Made by a program: the position numbers and the translations under genes | Notes under the pieces: model-generated | What the model saw: the letters and a program-made list of their open reading frames with translations, nothing else | The model's database searches: none | What the model was told of the DNA's origin: nothing | NCBI GenBank assembly: GCA_046160825.1 | Contig: JBJXHC010000103.1 | Span: 1-7,091 of the forward strand | Source: JBJXHC01 sp046160825 | Lineage (GTDB): Bacteria > Bacteroidota > Ignavibacteria > UBA10030 > UBA6906 | Length of the DNA: 7,091 nucleotides | Direction: 5' to 3' | In this document: piece by piece, positions 6,189 through 7,091 of the stretch | Layout of the letters: the number at the start of each line of letters is the position of its first letter | How positions within the stretch are numbered: the first letter of the stretch is position 1

Positions 6189-6863
6189 GTGTCTCCTGAA
6201 CTCGCAACGCTGGTTGAACAGAGCAACGTCCGTTATATCGCCATCGAAGGTGTGATTGGTGCCGGCAAGACAACGCTCTGCAATATGCTCGGCGAGCAAT
6301 TGGATGCGAAGGTCGTGCTTGAGCGCTTCGAGGAAAACCCCTTTCTCAAGGATTTCTATAAGGATCAGGACCGGTACGCGTTTCAGACGCAGATATTCTT
6401 CCTGTTGACACGCTACAAGCAGCAGCAGGAATTGTTCCAGGCGGATCTCTTCCACAAATTTCTGATCACCGATTATGTGTTTGAGAAGGATAAGATCTTC
6501 GCTTATCTCAATCTTCAGGATGAAGAGCTGAAACTTTACGAGTCGCTTGTGTCGAGTATCCAACACAACATTCCCACTCCTGATCTTGTGGTGTATCTCC
6601 AATCGAGCGTCCCGCGACTGATGGCGAATATCAAGAAGCGGGCCCGAACGTATGAAACCCATATGTCCGAGGAGTACATCCGGGATCTCAATGAAGCATA
6701 CAATTATTTCTTCTTCCGGTATAAGGCAACACCGTTGCTGATTGTCAACGCCACGGACATGGATTTCGTCAATAACAAACAAGAGTTCAACGAACTTGTT
6801 CAGGAGATTTTCCGGACAAACCGTTCGGCGGTCGAGTACTATAATCCAATGAAGCATCTCTGA
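6189..6863 (+). CDS. Deoxynucleoside kinase family protein
   Basis: This 224-residue protein belongs to the dCK/dGK/TK2-like deoxynucleoside kinases, which phosphorylate salvaged deoxynucleosides to 5'-monophosphates. YIAIEGVIGAGKTT (16-29) holds the P-loop. LERFEENPFLKDFY (44-57) is the family's catalytic Glu region with NPFL. QTQIFFLLTRYKQ (66-78) includes the base-contacting Gln. The position of the usual (E/D)RS motif reads TDYVFEKD (94-101), so Asp is kept but Arg is replaced by Tyr. IKKRARTYE (148-156) is the Arg-rich lid, and TPLLIVNATDMDF (181-193) the C-terminal strand. The start is GTG at 6189, with a modest AAGGG nine bases before it. Substrate preference (dA, dG, dC or dT) cannot be read. 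It follows folK by 28 bases and precedes the small membrane protein by 10, so an operon is likely. The link to folate is plausible because both feed dNTP supply, but this is inference. Confidence 0.9.
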   Translation: MSPELATLVEQSNVRYIAIEGVIGAGKTTLCNMLGEQLDAKVVLERFEENPFLKDFYKDQDRYAFQTQIFFLLTRYKQQQELFQADLFHKFLITDYVFEKDKIFAYLNLQDEELKLYESLVSSIQHNIPTPDLVVYLQSSVPRLMANIKKRARTYETHMSEEYIRDLNEAYNYFFFRYKATPLLIVNATDMDFVNNKQEFNELVQEIFRTNRSAVEYYNPMKHL

Positions 6864-6873
6864 AAGGACGCGC

Positions 6874-7089
6874 ATGCGGTTGATGTTGGTGTTGATGGTT
6901 GCACTGTTTGCCTACCTGATGTTGCGGGTCGTCCGAATCATTTCACGTACGGGCGGCATCAGAGAAGACGAGGGGGTCTTCGGGGCACCTAAACGCCCAG
7001 CCGAGACCTTCTCCGATGTGAAGGATGCGGATTTTGAAGAACTGAAACCTCCTTCCCCCAAGGATGACTCTACGGGCCCGACACAGTAA
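6874..7089 (+). CDS. Small single-pass membrane protein of unknown function
   Basis: I do not recognise a named family. The 71-residue protein starts with a hydrophobic segment (about residues 2-17, rich in Leu, Met and Val), followed by basic RVVRIISR. Positive charge after the helix suggests an N-out/C-in anchor, or a cleavable signal, though no AxA site is evident. The rest is hydrophilic and probably disordered, with an acidic patch DVKDADFEEL at 48-57 and a Pro-rich end (PPSPKDD). The acidic (D/Q)DADFxE(I/L) patch resembles tails I have seen on small uncharacterised proteins, but I cannot name them. AAAGGA (6863-6868) is a good ribosome-binding site five bases before the ATG, which sits 10 bases after the kinase stop. 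It therefore looks truly translated as the last visible gene of the folB-folK-kinase group. The TAA falls two bases before the window ends, so the next gene is unseen. Confidence 0.75.
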   Translation: MRLMLVLMVALFAYLMLRVVRIISRTGGIREDEGVFGAPKRPAETFSDVKDADFEELKPPSPKDDSTGPTQ

Positions 7090-7091
7090 TC

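Noticed and set aside
6132..6875. A 247-codon open frame on the - strand covering the whole kinase gene
   Set aside because: It is fully antisense to a well-supported deoxynucleoside kinase, shows no recognisable motif, and its length follows from the codon use of the + strand gene.

Overview
The window reads as a piece of an ordinary bacterial chromosome with seven protein-coding genes, almost wall to wall. Six are on the + strand and one on the - strand. I see no RNA gene, insertion sequence, CRISPR array, prophage or attachment site. No stretch above 300 bases lacks a gene; the longest gap is about 146 bases (1939-2084).

Organism: the genes point to a non-proteobacterial, Gram-negative type lineage, most likely the Bacteroidota/Chlorobiota/Ignavibacteria group. 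The reasons are a GluRS with the AYYAFDT variant and no zinc-site cysteines, a bacterial GlnRS, weak or absent Shine-Dalgarno sequences at several starts, and a deoxynucleoside kinase beside folK. This is an inference from remembered family patterns, not from a search. An ammonifying nitrite reductase (NrfA) implies anaerobic or microaerobic respiration.

Layout. 1-801: C-terminal part of nrfA (hemes 2-5), cut by the left window edge. 832-1938 (-): a FAD-dependent D-amino-acid oxidase family protein, convergent with nrfA and divergent from gltX. 2085-3533 and 3536-5215: gltX and glnS, two bases apart, charging tRNA-Glu and tRNA-Gln. 5289-6160: folB and folK, overlapping by ATGA and catalysing two successive steps of folate synthesis, with a good sigma70-like promoter in front. 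6189-6863: a deoxynucleoside kinase for dNTP salvage. 6874-7089: a 71-residue protein of unknown function with one N-terminal membrane segment.

How they fit: gltX-glnS is a translation pair. folB-folK-kinase-small protein looks like one transcription unit around folate and nucleotide supply. NrfA and the oxidase are metabolic genes with no obvious link to the rest, although both release ammonia. I did not find convincing evidence of a novel multi-gene system. The points most worth a second look are the gltX-glnS pairing, the eukaryote-like D-amino-acid oxidase, the altered substrate-site motif of the kinase, the inverted repeat inside the folB promoter, and the small membrane protein.
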